From assembly GCF_963677945.1 (NCBI RefSeq), contig NZ_OY782578.1, positions 2,943,258 through 3,007,257 of the forward strand: a stretch of DNA of 64,000 nucleotides, written 5' to 3'. Shown one piece after another: positions 1-7,740 of this stretch (position 1 is the first letter of the stretch; each line of letters begins with the position of its first letter). A model generated the notes under the pieces. It did not search any database. It was not told the DNA's origin and saw only the letters and a list, made by a program, of their open reading frames with translations. A program made the position numbers and the translations under genes. Source of the stretch: an uncultured Bacteroides sp. GTDB taxonomy: Bacteria; Bacteroidota; Bacteroidia; Bacteroidales; Bacteroidaceae.

Positions 1-229
<229 letters not shown>

Positions 230-395
230 TTAAATTTTATTTTTCTCTATTTTGAGACGCAAAAGTAATCATTTTAGATGAAGAAGTTAAATTTTCGTCT
301 AATAAAATTGCTGTGAGAAAGCGGCACTTCCGGTGAGGAAAAAATAATTAGCCGCGGGATGTTGCTGAAACTCCGATTATGTTTTTATATTCTCC

Positions 396-467
396 TGTAC
401 AAAACAATTAATTCTTTTGTACAGAAGATTGCATTGTTTTGTACAAAAGAAAACATTCTTTTGTACA
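396..467. repeat. TGTACA array, copy 1 (four palindromes, 22-base period)
   Basis: TGTACA occurs at 396-401, 418-423, 440-445 and 462-467, exactly 22 bases apart. Each core sits between arms close to ATT(C/G)TTT on the left and AAA(C/G)AAT on the right. The full unit approximates the 20-base palindrome ATTCTTTTGTACAAAAGAAT. Two more arrays of identical geometry occur in this window. This copy lies in the 383-base gap between the YCII gene and proS, on the promoter side of proS. Apart from this array and the proS -7 box at 260-267, I see nothing in 218-600. Confidence 0.93.
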
Positions 468-600
468 AGGATACAATAAAGTCCCGCCTGCTTTTTAAAA
501 ACATCCGGTGATTCTTTGCAAATAGCTCGCTTGGTTTTAATTTTTCTTGGAATGAGCTTACAGTTTCCCGGGGTATTCCTATAGTCGGTTTACGCTAAAA

Positions 601-885
601 TCAGATAAATTTCTCGAATTCTTCTGCAAATTTGGTTGGTTCGAATTCCAGAATCTCGTATTTTGCCACTTCGTAAGCGTAGAATGGATCTTCTTTAATT
701 AATTCCTCTACCTCTTCTTTTCGAGAAGCTTTGCATAAAATAACGCCACCTATTCTGGGATTTCTTCTGCCGGAAGCTATAAATGTGCCATTTGCGTAGT
801 TTCTGTCTAGATAAACTCTGTGAGCAGCTAAGTGACGATCAACTTCTTCGAGCGGCTTTTGGTAAGTTAATAGTAAGATAAACAT
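601..885 (-). CDS. YCII-related domain protein, 94 residues
   Basis: A small protein of the YciI/YCII ferredoxin-like fold. It starts MFILLLTYQKPLEEVDRHL and carries the conserved early histidines (HLAAH, residues about 18-22), then RRNPRIGGVIL and a DPFYAYEVAKYEI motif. These match the family pattern of an early His, a GG turn and a DPF segment. Family members are small dimeric proteins, a few with proposed hydrolase or dechlorinase activity; the function here is unknown. It is unusual for this window in having a textbook Shine-Dalgarno, AAGGAGG, about 6 bases before the ATG. Only about 30 bases separate the gene from the tRNA-cluster terminator, so it may depend on read-through or on an unseen promoter. 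Confidence 0.8.
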   Translation of the reverse strand: MFILLLTYQKPLEEVDRHLAAHRVYLDRNYANGTFIASGRRNPRIGGVILCKASRKEEVEELIKEDPFYAYEVAKYEILEFEPTKFAEEFEKFI

Positions 886-918
886 AGAACCTCCTTTTTA
901 AAATGTGTATTAAGAGAA

Positions 919-946
919 AAAGCCTGCGGAGCGACCTGCAGGCTTT
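919..946 (-). terminator. Terminator of the tRNA-Gly/Leu cluster
   Basis: A perfect inverted repeat AAAGCCTGC/GCAGGCTTT with a 10-base loop. On the minus strand it is followed by a T-run (TTTTTC). It sits directly after the last tRNA of the leftward cluster. Confidence 0.8.
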
Positions 947-957
947 GTTAATCTATG

Positions 958-1030
958 AGCGAAAAACGGGGCTCGAACCCGCGACCCCAACCTTGGGAAG
1001 GTTGTGCTCTACCAACTGAGCTACTTTCGC
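958..1030 (-). tRNA. tRNA-Gly (anticodon CCC)
   Basis: The reverse complement folds as a cloverleaf. The acceptor is GCGAAAG with CTTTTTCGC at the 3' side, the D arm holds GCTCAGTTGGTAGAGC, and the anticodon stem CAACC/GGTTG encloses loop TTCCCAA, giving anticodon CCC (reads GGG). The T loop is TTCGAGC. The discriminator is U at 958 and CCA is not encoded. It is the last gene of a five-tRNA leftward cluster and differs from the two Gly(GCC) copies mainly in the anticodon arm. Confidence 0.95.
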
Positions 1031-1099
1031 GATTATAACTTTATTCAAAACAATAAAGACCTTAGCCTGATAAAGGAAAGGTCTAGATTAGTATTTTGG

Positions 1100-1172
1100 A
1101 GCGAAAGACGGGACTCGAACCCGCGACCCTAACCTTGGCAAGGTTATGCTCTACCAACTGAGCTACTTTCGC
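1100..1172 (-). tRNA. tRNA-Gly (anticodon GCC), copy 2
   Basis: Cloverleaf on the minus strand with acceptor GCGAAAG/CTTTCGC and anticodon stem TAACC/GGTTA around loop TTGCCAA, giving anticodon GCC. The 72-base body is identical to the tRNA at 1434-1506. CCA is not encoded. Confidence 0.96.
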
Positions 1173-1196
1173 AAATATTTTAATGTCCGCTTTATG

Positions 1197-1280
1197 TGAA
1201 GAGAAGGAGACTCGAACTCCCACGACATAATTGTCACTACCCCCTCAAAGTAGCGCGTCTACCAATTCCGCCACCTCTCC
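1197..1280 (-). tRNA. tRNA-Leu (anticodon GAG)
   Basis: A class II tRNA with a long variable arm, starting GGAGAGGTGGCGGAATTGG. The anticodon stem CTACT/GGTAG encloses loop TTGAGGG, giving anticodon GAG. The acceptor pairs GGAGAGG with TCTCTTC, including G-U pairs, and the discriminator is A. Confidence 0.95.
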
Positions 1281-1309
1281 AACATAATAAAATCTGATGC
1301 GTCTCGCAG

Positions 1310-1392
1310 TGCCCAGAACAAGACTCGAACTTGCACGTCATTGCTAACACTAGTACCTGAAACTAGCGCGTCTACCATTCCGCCACCTGGGC
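1310..1392 (-). tRNA. tRNA-Leu (anticodon CAG)
   Basis: A class II tRNA starting GCCCAGGTGGCGGAATGG. The anticodon stem CTAGT/ACTAG encloses loop TTCAGGT, giving anticodon CAG. The variable arm is long and the acceptor pairs GCCCAGG with TTCTGGGC. The discriminator is A. Confidence 0.95.
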
Positions 1393-1433
1393 ATTAATAA
1401 CGACAATTAGCCGCCGACGCACTCAAATTTTAG

Positions 1434-1506
1434 AGCGAAAGACGGGACTCGAACCCGCGACCCTAACCTTGGCAAGGTTATGCTCTACCAACTGAGCTAC
1501 TTTCGC
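1434..1506 (-). tRNA. tRNA-Gly (anticodon GCC), copy 1
   Basis: First gene of the leftward tRNA cluster (Gly-Leu-Leu-Gly-Gly). Its body is identical to the copy at 1100-1172, with loop TTGCCAA and anticodon GCC. The consensus promoter at 1518-1548 lies directly upstream. Confidence 0.96.
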
Positions 1507-1517
1507 GATTGCGGTTG

Positions 1518-1548
1518 CAAAAGTAGCTCTTTTTTCTAAAACTCCAAA
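1518..1548 (-). promoter_or_regulatory. Bacteroides-type promoter of the tRNA-Gly/Leu cluster
   Basis: On the minus strand there is a -33 TTTG (1545-1548), a 19-base spacer and a -7 TACTTTTG (1518-1525), an exact fit to the known Bacteroides TTTG/TAnnTTTG promoter. The first tRNA begins 11 bases downstream of the -7 box. Confidence 0.85.
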
Positions 1549-1597
1549 TATTTTGCTCACTTTTTTAACGGAAAAATATGCATTTGTATTTGGGTAT

Positions 1598-2740
1598 TTA
1601 GCACATCCTGTCGCGATAATCTTCGTAACAGAAAGACTTATAAAGATTTAACTCGTTTTTTGAAGTCCAGAGAGCAATGTCTGGATGTTGAATTCCATTG
1701 AACATATTTGTTTTCACCATAGTGTAATGAATCATATCTTCAAAGATAATTTTCTCCCCAATCTTTAATTCGTGATCGAAGCTCCAGTCGCCCATGTAAT
1801 CTCCGCTCAGGCAGCTATTACCGCCTAAACGATATACAAACTTGCCCGGAACGGCTTCTGATATTGCTCCGCGAACTGCCGGCTGATAAGGCATTTCAAG
1901 ACAATCGGGCATGTGACAGGTGAAGCTGACATTAAGAATGGCAGTTTTAATGCCTTTGTTTTCTACAATATCTACAACAGAAGAGACCAATACGCCCGTC
2001 TGCCAGGTAAAAGCTGATCCCGGTTCAAGAATTACATGCAGATGCGGATAGCGAGCCTTAAAGTCTTTCAATAACTTAATCAAGTGCTCTGTGTCGTAAT
2101 CTTTACGGGTCATAAGGTGTCCGCCACCAAAATTAATCCATTTAATCTGTGGAAACCACTTGCTGAAGCGGGCTTCAATGTGCACTAATGTTTTTTCTAA
2201 ATCAAAAGAATCGGATTCGCAATGAGTATGACAGTGAAAGCCTCCAATACCCTCGGGTAATGCTTCAGGGAGTAAATCGGATGTTATACCAAATCTGGTG
2301 CCCGGTGCACATGGATTATATAATTCGGTCTCAACTTCAGAGTATTCAGGGTTGATACGGATGCCGCAAGATATATTTTCCCCATCCTGCTTCACCATAG
2401 GGTAAAATCGTTCAAACTGGCTGAATGAGTTGAAAGTAATATGGCTGCTGCATTTCATTATAGTAGGAAAATCCTCTTCTGTATATGCAGGAGAATATGT
2501 ATGAGCTTTGCTCCCCATCTCTTCGAATGCCAGTCGGGCTTCGTAGAGTGAACTTGCAGTAGAGCAGTTTATGTATTCGCGGAATATTGGAAAAGACTTC
2601 CACATAGCAAAAGATTTAAAGGCGAGAATTATCTCTACTCCTGCTTTTTCGCCAACGCTTTTTATTGTACTAAGGTTCTTTCTCAGCAAATCCTCTTCCA
2701 TCACATAACATGGTGATGGCACTTTATTAAAGTCTATCAT
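1598..2740 (-). CDS. nspC: Carboxynorspermidine/carboxyspermidine decarboxylase
   Basis: A PLP-dependent fold-III decarboxylase of 380 residues, the normal family length. It makes spermidine or norspermidine from the carboxy precursor in the cytoplasm. Visible motifs are the PLP-lysine segment LAFKS (Lys42), an HCHTHCES segment near residue 168, the glycine-rich phosphate loop INFGGGHL near 204, LEPGSAF near 242, and the late GGNSCLSGDYMGDW. The gene follows the UvrD-like helicase gene by 46 bases in the same direction and is probably co-transcribed with it. The agmatine-to-putrescine enzymes AguA and AguB at 39.6-41.6 kb supply the preceding part of the same polyamine route. The carboxyspermidine dehydrogenase gene is not in this window. 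Confidence 0.93.
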   Translation of the reverse strand: MIDFNKVPSPCYVMEEDLLRKNLSTIKSVGEKAGVEIILAFKSFAMWKSFPIFREYINCSTASSLYEARLAFEEMGSKAHTYSPAYTEEDFPTIMKCSSHITFNSFSQFERFYPMVKQDGENISCGIRINPEYSEVETELYNPCAPGTRFGITSDLLPEALPEGIGGFHCHTHCESDSFDLEKTLVHIEARFSKWFPQIKWINFGGGHLMTRKDYDTEHLIKLLKDFKARYPHLHVILEPGSAFTWQTGVLVSSVVDIVENKGIKTAILNVSFTCHMPDCLEMPYQPAVRGAISEAVPGKFVYRLGGNSCLSGDYMGDWSFDHELKIGEKIIFEDMIHYTMVKTNMFNGIQHPDIALWTSKNELNLYKSFCYEDYRDRMC

Positions 2741-2786
2741 CTATAATATGGTTCTAATAATTATCTATTTTTATTCATTCAAAGCT

Positions 2787-5108
2787 TCAGGAAATCACTT
2801 TGAATCGGGCAAATTTCAATAGCAATTGTTTTTCTCCGGCATTTCGGAATTTCACTGTAGCTTTTAAGTTTTCTCCGCTTCCTTCTACTTTTAGCACTTC
2901 TCCAATACCAAAACGTTCATGTTCAATATGTTGTCCGGATTGCAAATCGGTTATTGGCTCGCTAGATGCCGGCTTGGGTTGAGCATTCTCCATTTTAGTA
3001 AGATTCCGTGGAATGGTAACCTTGGTAAATGTGGTTTTTGGCGCTTCGCGCTCAGTATTAAACAAAGAACGTGCCGGCCTATCGTTTTGTTCCCTTCTGA
3101 ATCTCGACGGAGATTCATCTATATGTCTGCTCGAAACAGAGTCGTTTGGCAGTTTCAGGAATGACGGATCAATATCTCTCAAAAAGCGGCTTGGATTGGC
3201 AAATTCCATTTTGCCGTAACGAAAGCGACTTTTGGCAAAAGATAGAAAGCAATGATCTTCTGCCCGGGTTATGGCAACGTAGAAAAGTCTTCTCTCCTCT
3301 TCCATTGCCCTTGGAGAATCTCCGGCCATGCTACTTGGAAAGAGGTTTTCTTCTAGTCCAACAACAAATACGTTGCGGAATTCCAGCCCTTTTGCAGAGT
3401 GGATAGTCATAAGCGTAATCTTTGCTTCATCGCCCGATTTATCTGTATCCTGATCGGATAACAGAGACACTTCCGATAGAAAATCGGGAAGAGCGATGTT
3501 TGCATTGCCTTCTTCCTCGCGCATAGCGCAGAAATCGTGGATACCGTTGACCAATTCTTCAATATTTTCTTGTCTGCTAAGGTTTTCCGGCGTTCTATCC
3601 TGGTAAATTTCATTCACAATACCTGCTTCTTTTACAATGGAAGTAGCCATTTCATAGGCATTCTTTTCTGAAACAGCACGCGAAAAGTTCTCAATTAGTT
3701 CTCGGAATCCTTGTAATTTAGTATGTGTACCCTTGTTTATATTTAACGCAAACTGTAACGGATTGCATATTACATCCCACAGACTGACAGAATAATTATT
3801 AGCAGCTTCAATTATCTTGCCTACGGTAGTGTCTCCAATTCCTCTGGCCGGGTAATTAATAATTCGCTTAAAAGCTTCTTCGTCATTAGGATTTGTCACT
3901 AAACGGAAATATGCAATCACATCCTTTATCTCTTTTCGTTGATAGAAGGATAATCCTCCATAAATCTTATACGGAAGATTTCGTTTGCGCAAAGCTTCTT
4001 CAAAGATTCTTGATTGTGCATTGGTGCGGTATAGAATGGCAAAATCGTCATAACTGTAACTCTGAGACATTCGCAATTCCATAATTTTGTTTGAAACAAT
4101 ATCTCCTTCTTCTGTATCTGAATATGCCTGGTAAACTCCGATAGGTTCTCCCTGAGATTTCTCTGAAAACACCTCTTTTCGGATCTGTTCGCGGTTTTTC
4201 TCAATTAAACTATTAGCCGCACGTACAATAGTTTGGGTTGAACGATAGTTCTGCTCTAGTTTAAATACTTGAGTATTCTGGTATAATTTTGTAAATTTCA
4301 GTATGTTATCAATATTTGCTCCACGAAAAGAATAGATACTTTGTGCATCATCTCCTACCACACAAACCTTTTGATGCAATTTTGATAGCTGCAAAACAAT
4401 GCTGTGCTGGGCAAAGTTAGTATCCTGATACTCGTCGACCAGAATATATTTAAATTGATTCTGATATTTATTCAATATCTCCGGATGATCTCTGAACAAT
4501 AAAAAAGTATAAAAGAGTAAATCATCAAAATCCATCGCTCCGGCCTGGCGGCATCTGTCCCAGTATCTACGATAGATATCTCTGATAGCAGGCATCTTAC
4601 AAGCATTATCATGTTCCGTTAGTTCACGATTAACTGCGTAAGCATCAGGAGAAACCAAATGATTCTTGGCATTGGATATCTGTCCTTGTACCGAGCCCGG
4701 TTTATAAGTCTTTTCGTCCAGCTGCATCTCTTTGATGATTGATCGGATAAGACTTTTCGAGTCGCTGGTATCGTAAATAGTAAAATTGGATGTGAATCCA
4801 ATTAACTCTGCCTCTACTCTAAGAATACGTGAAAAAACAGAGTGGAAAGTCCCCATCCAAAGATAGCGGGCACTTTGTTCTCCTACTTGTTTGGCAATAC
4901 GCGCTTTCATTTCTCTTGCCGCCTTATTGGTAAATGTTAAGGCAAGAATAGACCAAGGCTCGTATCCTTTTTCAAGCAAATAGGCTATTTTATATGTCAG
5001 CACACGTGTTTTACCAGATCCTGCACCGGCTATGACTAGCGATGGTCCTTCATTATAAAGCACTGCGGCACGCTGACTCTCATTTAGTTCATCTATATAA
5101 TTTGTCAT
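2787..5108 (-). CDS. UvrD/PcrA-type ATP-dependent 3'-5' DNA helicase
   Basis: A superfamily 1A helicase of 773 residues acting in DNA repair and replication restart. Order of motifs: Q motif LNESQRAAV (9-17), Walker A GAGSGKT (28-34), TFTNKAAREM (motif Ia), motif II VDEYQDTN near 225, motif III GDDAQSIYSFRGA, motif IV QNYRSTQ, motif V TIHSAKGLEF near 568, and motif VI VAITRAE. The C-terminal segment (GQHIEHERFGIGEVL to the end) matches the Tudor-like tail of PcrA. The start is supported by a -7 box TATCTTTG (5138-5145) about 30 bases upstream. It heads a probable two-gene operon with nspC. Confidence 0.93.
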   Translation of the reverse strand: MTNYIDELNESQRAAVLYNEGPSLVIAGAGSGKTRVLTYKIAYLLEKGYEPWSILALTFTNKAAREMKARIAKQVGEQSARYLWMGTFHSVFSRILRVEAELIGFTSNFTIYDTSDSKSLIRSIIKEMQLDEKTYKPGSVQGQISNAKNHLVSPDAYAVNRELTEHDNACKMPAIRDIYRRYWDRCRQAGAMDFDDLLFYTFLLFRDHPEILNKYQNQFKYILVDEYQDTNFAQHSIVLQLSKLHQKVCVVGDDAQSIYSFRGANIDNILKFTKLYQNTQVFKLEQNYRSTQTIVRAANSLIEKNREQIRKEVFSEKSQGEPIGVYQAYSDTEEGDIVSNKIMELRMSQSYSYDDFAILYRTNAQSRIFEEALRKRNLPYKIYGGLSFYQRKEIKDVIAYFRLVTNPNDEEAFKRIINYPARGIGDTTVGKIIEAANNYSVSLWDVICNPLQFALNINKGTHTKLQGFRELIENFSRAVSEKNAYEMATSIVKEAGIVNEIYQDRTPENLSRQENIEELVNGIHDFCAMREEEGNANIALPDFLSEVSLLSDQDTDKSGDEAKITLMTIHSAKGLEFRNVFVVGLEENLFPSSMAGDSPRAMEEERRLFYVAITRAEDHCFLSFAKSRFRYGKMEFANPSRFLRDIDPSFLKLPNDSVSSRHIDESPSRFRREQNDRPARSLFNTEREAPKTTFTKVTIPRNLTKMENAQPKPASSEPITDLQSGQHIEHERFGIGEVLKVEGSGENLKATVKFRNAGEKQLLLKFARFKVIS

Positions 5109-5122
5109 TTCTTGATTTCTCG

Positions 5123-5158
5123 TTCAAACTTAGCGTGCAAAGATAAATAAAGTTTGAA
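5123..5158 (-). promoter_or_regulatory. Promoter of the helicase gene, flanked by an inverted repeat
   Basis: The -7 box TATCTTTG (minus strand, 5138-5145) sits between perfect 9-base inverted repeats, TTCAAACTT at 5123-5131 and AAGTTTGAA at 5150-5158. I see no clear -33 TTTG. The symmetry around the -7 box could be an operator; this is inference. Confidence 0.4.
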
Positions 5159-5368
5159 TGATATAGAACAAAATAGCATAAGCATGTGTTATTTAAACAT
5201 GAAGTTTATTTTTTAAGCTTCATACATTACGCCCTATAATAAATTCCAACTACATGATGGTCAAAAAGATGTATTTTTTGTTGGAGATATAATTTATTTT
5301 TTTATTTTTGTAACTGGTAAAATACCAAGAGAATGAAAACATTATTATTATCATTAATACTTACTACT

Positions 5369-5953
5369 ATGACATACGAAATGCCGAAGCTTCCATATGC
5401 TAATGATGGATTGGAGCCAGTTATCAGTAAACAAACAATTGAGTTTCACTATGGTAAACATCTTCAGACTTATGTTACTAATCTTAATAATTTAGTTCCT
5501 GGAACTGAATTTGAAGGAAAAAGTGTAGAAGAAATTGTTGCTACAGCTCCAGACGGTCCTATCTTTAATAATGCCGGACAGGTTCTTAATCATACTTATT
5601 ACTTCTTGCAATTTACAGGAAAACCTCAAAAAAGTGAGCCATGCGGCAAACTTGCAGAAGCAATAAATAAAGAATGGGGATCTTTTGAGAACTTTAAGAA
5701 AGAATTTACTGCAGCAGCTGTAGGACTTTTTGGTTCAGGTTGGGCCTGGTTATCAGTTGATAAAGATGGTAAATTGCATATTACCAAAGAAGCAAATGGT
5801 AGTAATCCACTAAGACATGGATTAAAGCCAATTCTTACGTTTGATGTATGGGAACACTCTTACTATTTGGATTTTCAGAACAGACGTGCGGATCATATTG
5901 CTGCTCTTTGGAATATTATAGATTGGGATACAGTAGGTAAAAGGATAGAATAG
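5369..5953 (+). CDS. sodB: Iron/manganese superoxide dismutase
   Basis: A cytoplasmic SOD converting superoxide to hydrogen peroxide and oxygen. From MTYEMPKLPY it is 194 residues, the usual length. Metal ligands are visible: His in FHYGKH, His in LNHTYYF, and Asp/His in DVWEHSYYLDF. The segment FNNAGQVLNH has a Gln at the position typical of Fe-type or cambialistic enzymes. An in-frame ATG at 5333 would add MKTLLLSLILTT, and a -7 box TATTTTTG (5303-5310) lies far enough upstream to include it. I chose 5369 because family members start at MTYEMPKLPY. The extension is weakly signal-peptide-like, so the start remains open. A strong terminator follows. Confidence 0.92.
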   Translation: MTYEMPKLPYANDGLEPVISKQTIEFHYGKHLQTYVTNLNNLVPGTEFEGKSVEEIVATAPDGPIFNNAGQVLNHTYYFLQFTGKPQKSEPCGKLAEAINKEWGSFENFKKEFTAAAVGLFGSGWAWLSVDKDGKLHITKEANGSNPLRHGLKPILTFDVWEHSYYLDFQNRRADHIAALWNIIDWDTVGKRIE

Positions 5954-5975
5954 ATTCGTTTTGAGGTTTTCAGGA

Positions 5976-6006
5976 GGCTGCAGATAAAACATCTGCAGCC
6001 TTTTTT
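5976..6006 (+). terminator. Terminator after sodB
   Basis: A perfect 10-base stem GGCTGCAGAT/ATCTGCAGCC with loop AAAAC, followed by six T, 23 bases after the sodB stop. Confidence 0.92.
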
Positions 6007-6210
6007 GTTTTTAAAAGATATGGTATTATAATCTTGTATTTATTTCTGTGTAATTGGCATTAAGTTATTCTTTTAATTTTTTATTTATTAAATATACCGG
6101 TCAAATAGACAAAAAGAGAGCAAACAAAGAATAATTCTTCATCCTTTTTTGTACATTTGCAGACATTTTACTACTATTTTTGGTAAAATATACGTCTTGA
6201 TTGATATAAA

Positions 6211-7014
6211 ATGAAAATAAAATTTATAAGTTTAGCCAGTGGTAGCAGTGGTAATTGCTATTATTTAGGTACAGATAAACACGGCATTTTAATAGACGCA
6301 GGTATTGGAATCCGCACTATAAAAAAGGAACTCAAGGAAATAAATGTATCATTGAGTAATGTTTGTGCTGTTTTCATTACGCATGATCATGCCGACCACA
6401 TTAAGGCCGTTGGGCATTTAGGCGAAAAATATAATATACCAGTCTATTCTACCAGAGAAATTCATGAAGGTATAAATAAGAGCTATTGCATGACAGAAAA
6501 ACTCTCTACTTCAGTACACTACATTAATAAGGGTGAACCAATGAAAATAGATGAGTTTAAGATTTCAGCATTCGAAGTTCCTCATGATGGAACTGATAAT
6601 GTAGGCTATTGTATAGAAATTGGAGATAAGATATTCTCGTTTCTTACAGACCTTGGTCATATTACTGAAACAGCAGCTCATTATATCTGTAAGGCTAATT
6701 ATCTGATATTGGAAGCTAACTATGATTTAGAAATGCTTCGTATGGGACCTTATCCAAAATATCTGAAAGAACGTATCTCTGGCCCCAATGGTCACATGAG
6801 TAATACTGATACTGCCGAATTTCTTGCAGAGAATATCAATGAAAACTTAAAATATATCTGGCTTTGTCACCTGAGTAAAGATAACAATCATCCGGAATTA
6901 GCATATAAAACGGTTGAATGGAAATTAAAAAGCAAAGGAGTTATTGTTGGAAAAGATGTGCAACTCATTGCTTTAAAGCGAAGTAGCCCATCTGACTTCT
7001 ATGAATTTGAGTAA
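6211..7014 (+). CDS. Metallo-beta-lactamase-fold hydrolase (YycJ/WalJ-like)
   Basis: A 267-residue protein of the metallo-beta-lactamase superfamily. It opens with MKIKFISLASGSSGNCYYL, the N-terminus typical of the YycJ/WalJ group, and has the metal motif THDHADH (residues about 58-64). Further metal-site candidates are EVPHDGTDNVGY, SFLTDLGH, LEANYD and LCHLS. Relatives are proposed nucleases or phosphodiesterases involved in cell-wall or DNA metabolism; the substrate here is unknown. A -7 box TACATTTG at 6152-6159 lies about 50 bases upstream. The gene is monocistronic, followed by the tRNA-Lys pair. Confidence 0.85.
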   Translation: MKIKFISLASGSSGNCYYLGTDKHGILIDAGIGIRTIKKELKEINVSLSNVCAVFITHDHADHIKAVGHLGEKYNIPVYSTREIHEGINKSYCMTEKLSTSVHYINKGEPMKIDEFKISAFEVPHDGTDNVGYCIEIGDKIFSFLTDLGHITETAAHYICKANYLILEANYDLEMLRMGPYPKYLKERISGPNGHMSNTDTAEFLAENINENLKYIWLCHLSKDNNHPELAYKTVEWKLKSKGVIVGKDVQLIALKRSSPSDFYEFE

Positions 7015-7050
7015 GACGTAAAACTTTATGCGAGAAAAAAGCCCGATTTA

Positions 7051-7082
7051 TTTGGGAAAATGAAAAAAAACGTCTACCTTTG
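7051..7082 (+). promoter_or_regulatory. Bacteroides-type promoter of the tRNA-Lys pair
   Basis: -33 TTTG at 7051-7054, a 20-base spacer and -7 TACCTTTG at 7075-7082, with the first tRNA starting 25 bases later. Confidence 0.8.
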
Positions 7083-7107
7083 CAACCGCAAAAAGGAAAT
7101 AAAATAA

Positions 7108-7180
7108 GCACTCTTAGCTCAGCTGGTAGAGCAATTGACTCTTAATCAATGGGTCCAGGGTTCGAGTCCCTGAGGGTGTA
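7108..7180 (+). tRNA. tRNA-Lys (anticodon CTT), copy 1
   Basis: Acceptor GCACTCT pairs with AGGGTGT, and the discriminator is A. The D arm is GCTCAGCTGGTAGAGC. The anticodon stem ATTGA/TCAAT encloses loop CTCTTAA, giving anticodon CTT. T loop TTCGAGT. No CCA is encoded. Confidence 0.95.
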
Positions 7181-7201
7181 CTTTTTTCTTATTATGCATT
7201 T

Positions 7202-7274
7202 GCACTCTTAGCTCAGCTGGTAGAGCAATTGACTCTTAATCAATGGGTCCAGGGTTCGAGTCCCTGAGGGTGTA
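7202..7274 (+). tRNA. tRNA-Lys (anticodon CTT), copy 2
   Basis: Identical in sequence to the copy at 7108-7180, 21 bases downstream, and probably co-transcribed with it. It is followed by the hairpin terminator at 7277-7306. Confidence 0.95.
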
Positions 7275-7276
7275 CG

Positions 7277-7306
7277 AAGGAAGGTTTTAGGACTTTCCTT
7301 TTTTTT
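7277..7306 (+). terminator. Terminator after the tRNA-Lys pair
   Basis: Stem AAGGAAGG/CTTTCCTT (8 bp with one G-U pair), an 8-base loop, then a run of T at 7299-7306. Confidence 0.8.
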
Positions 7307-7352
7307 ATTTATTATACTCACCATATTGCAAGGATTGGTTCGGTGATCATAC

Positions 7353-7556
7353 CGGCTCATACCGAAATCCTGAGGGATTGAAAATTTAAGCATAAATTTT
7401 GGATAATCTGAATAAGAAGAAAGAAATATCTTTCACTCCTCTGAGTTGCGCTCTAAATTGTTTGACTTTAGCATTAAAAGATTCGCTGGCCGCATTGGTT
7501 GCCCGATTTCTAAAGAAAGCAACAATTCGGCTCATACCGATATCCAGAGGTGTTGA
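7353..7556. repeat. Imperfect 29-base direct repeat within the transposase remnant zone
   Basis: Two copies beginning CGGCTCATACCGA, at 7353-7381 and 7528-7556, match at 25 of 29 positions. The right copy lies within the transposase remnant; the left copy lies just past its stop codon. Possibly debris of element ends or of a nested duplication. Confidence 0.6.
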
Positions 7557-7604
7557 AGTTTTAATTGATAATTCTAAAATCCGGTTGGTAGTTATTTTAT
7601 GCAA
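7386..7604 (-). pseudogene. Transposase C-terminal remnant, copy 1
   Basis: A 72-residue leftward fragment containing FFRNRATNAASESFNAKV, then RAQLRGVKDISFFLFRLSKIYA. This is the C-terminal block of the Bacteroidetes ISL3-like (ISAon1-type) transposases, which carry an NRxTNASAESFNAKIKAFR signature and end near RLTKIYA. The rest of the transposase (DDE core, zinc finger) is absent, so it is not functional. It lies just after the tRNA-Lys genes. Family assignment is from memory of the motif. Confidence 0.7.
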
Positions 7605-7639
7605 ATATCATTTCGAGCCTATAAATAGAGAATGGTATA

Positions 7640-7735
7640 ATCTCTAACCCCTCAAAACTACGATCTAAAAGCTTTGACTTTACATTGTAGATTCAGCAGA
7701 AGCGTTTGTAGCTCTATTCTCAAAATAGTTAGTTC
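7640..7735 (-). pseudogene. Transposase C-terminal remnant, copy 2 (frameshifted)
   Basis: The reverse complement reads YFENRATNASAES, then a stop or frameshift, then residues corresponding to KAF.S. It aligns base for base with 7428-7520 of the first remnant: the phrases around GACTTTA, ATTC.GC and GC..ATT.G fall in the same order. It is therefore a second, more decayed copy of the same transposase segment in the same orientation, about 210 bases away. It has stops and no start and cannot be functional. Confidence 0.6.
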
Positions 7736-7740
7736 CAGTA

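Noticed and set aside
7208-7393. A 61-residue leftward ORF containing PSGTRTLDPLIKSQL
   Set aside because: Artefact of reading through tRNA-Lys copy 2 on the opposite strand. No independent support.
7399-7647. 82-residue rightward ORF over the transposase remnant
   Set aside because: Shadow frame opposite the recognised transposase C-terminus; the minus strand carries the protein motif.
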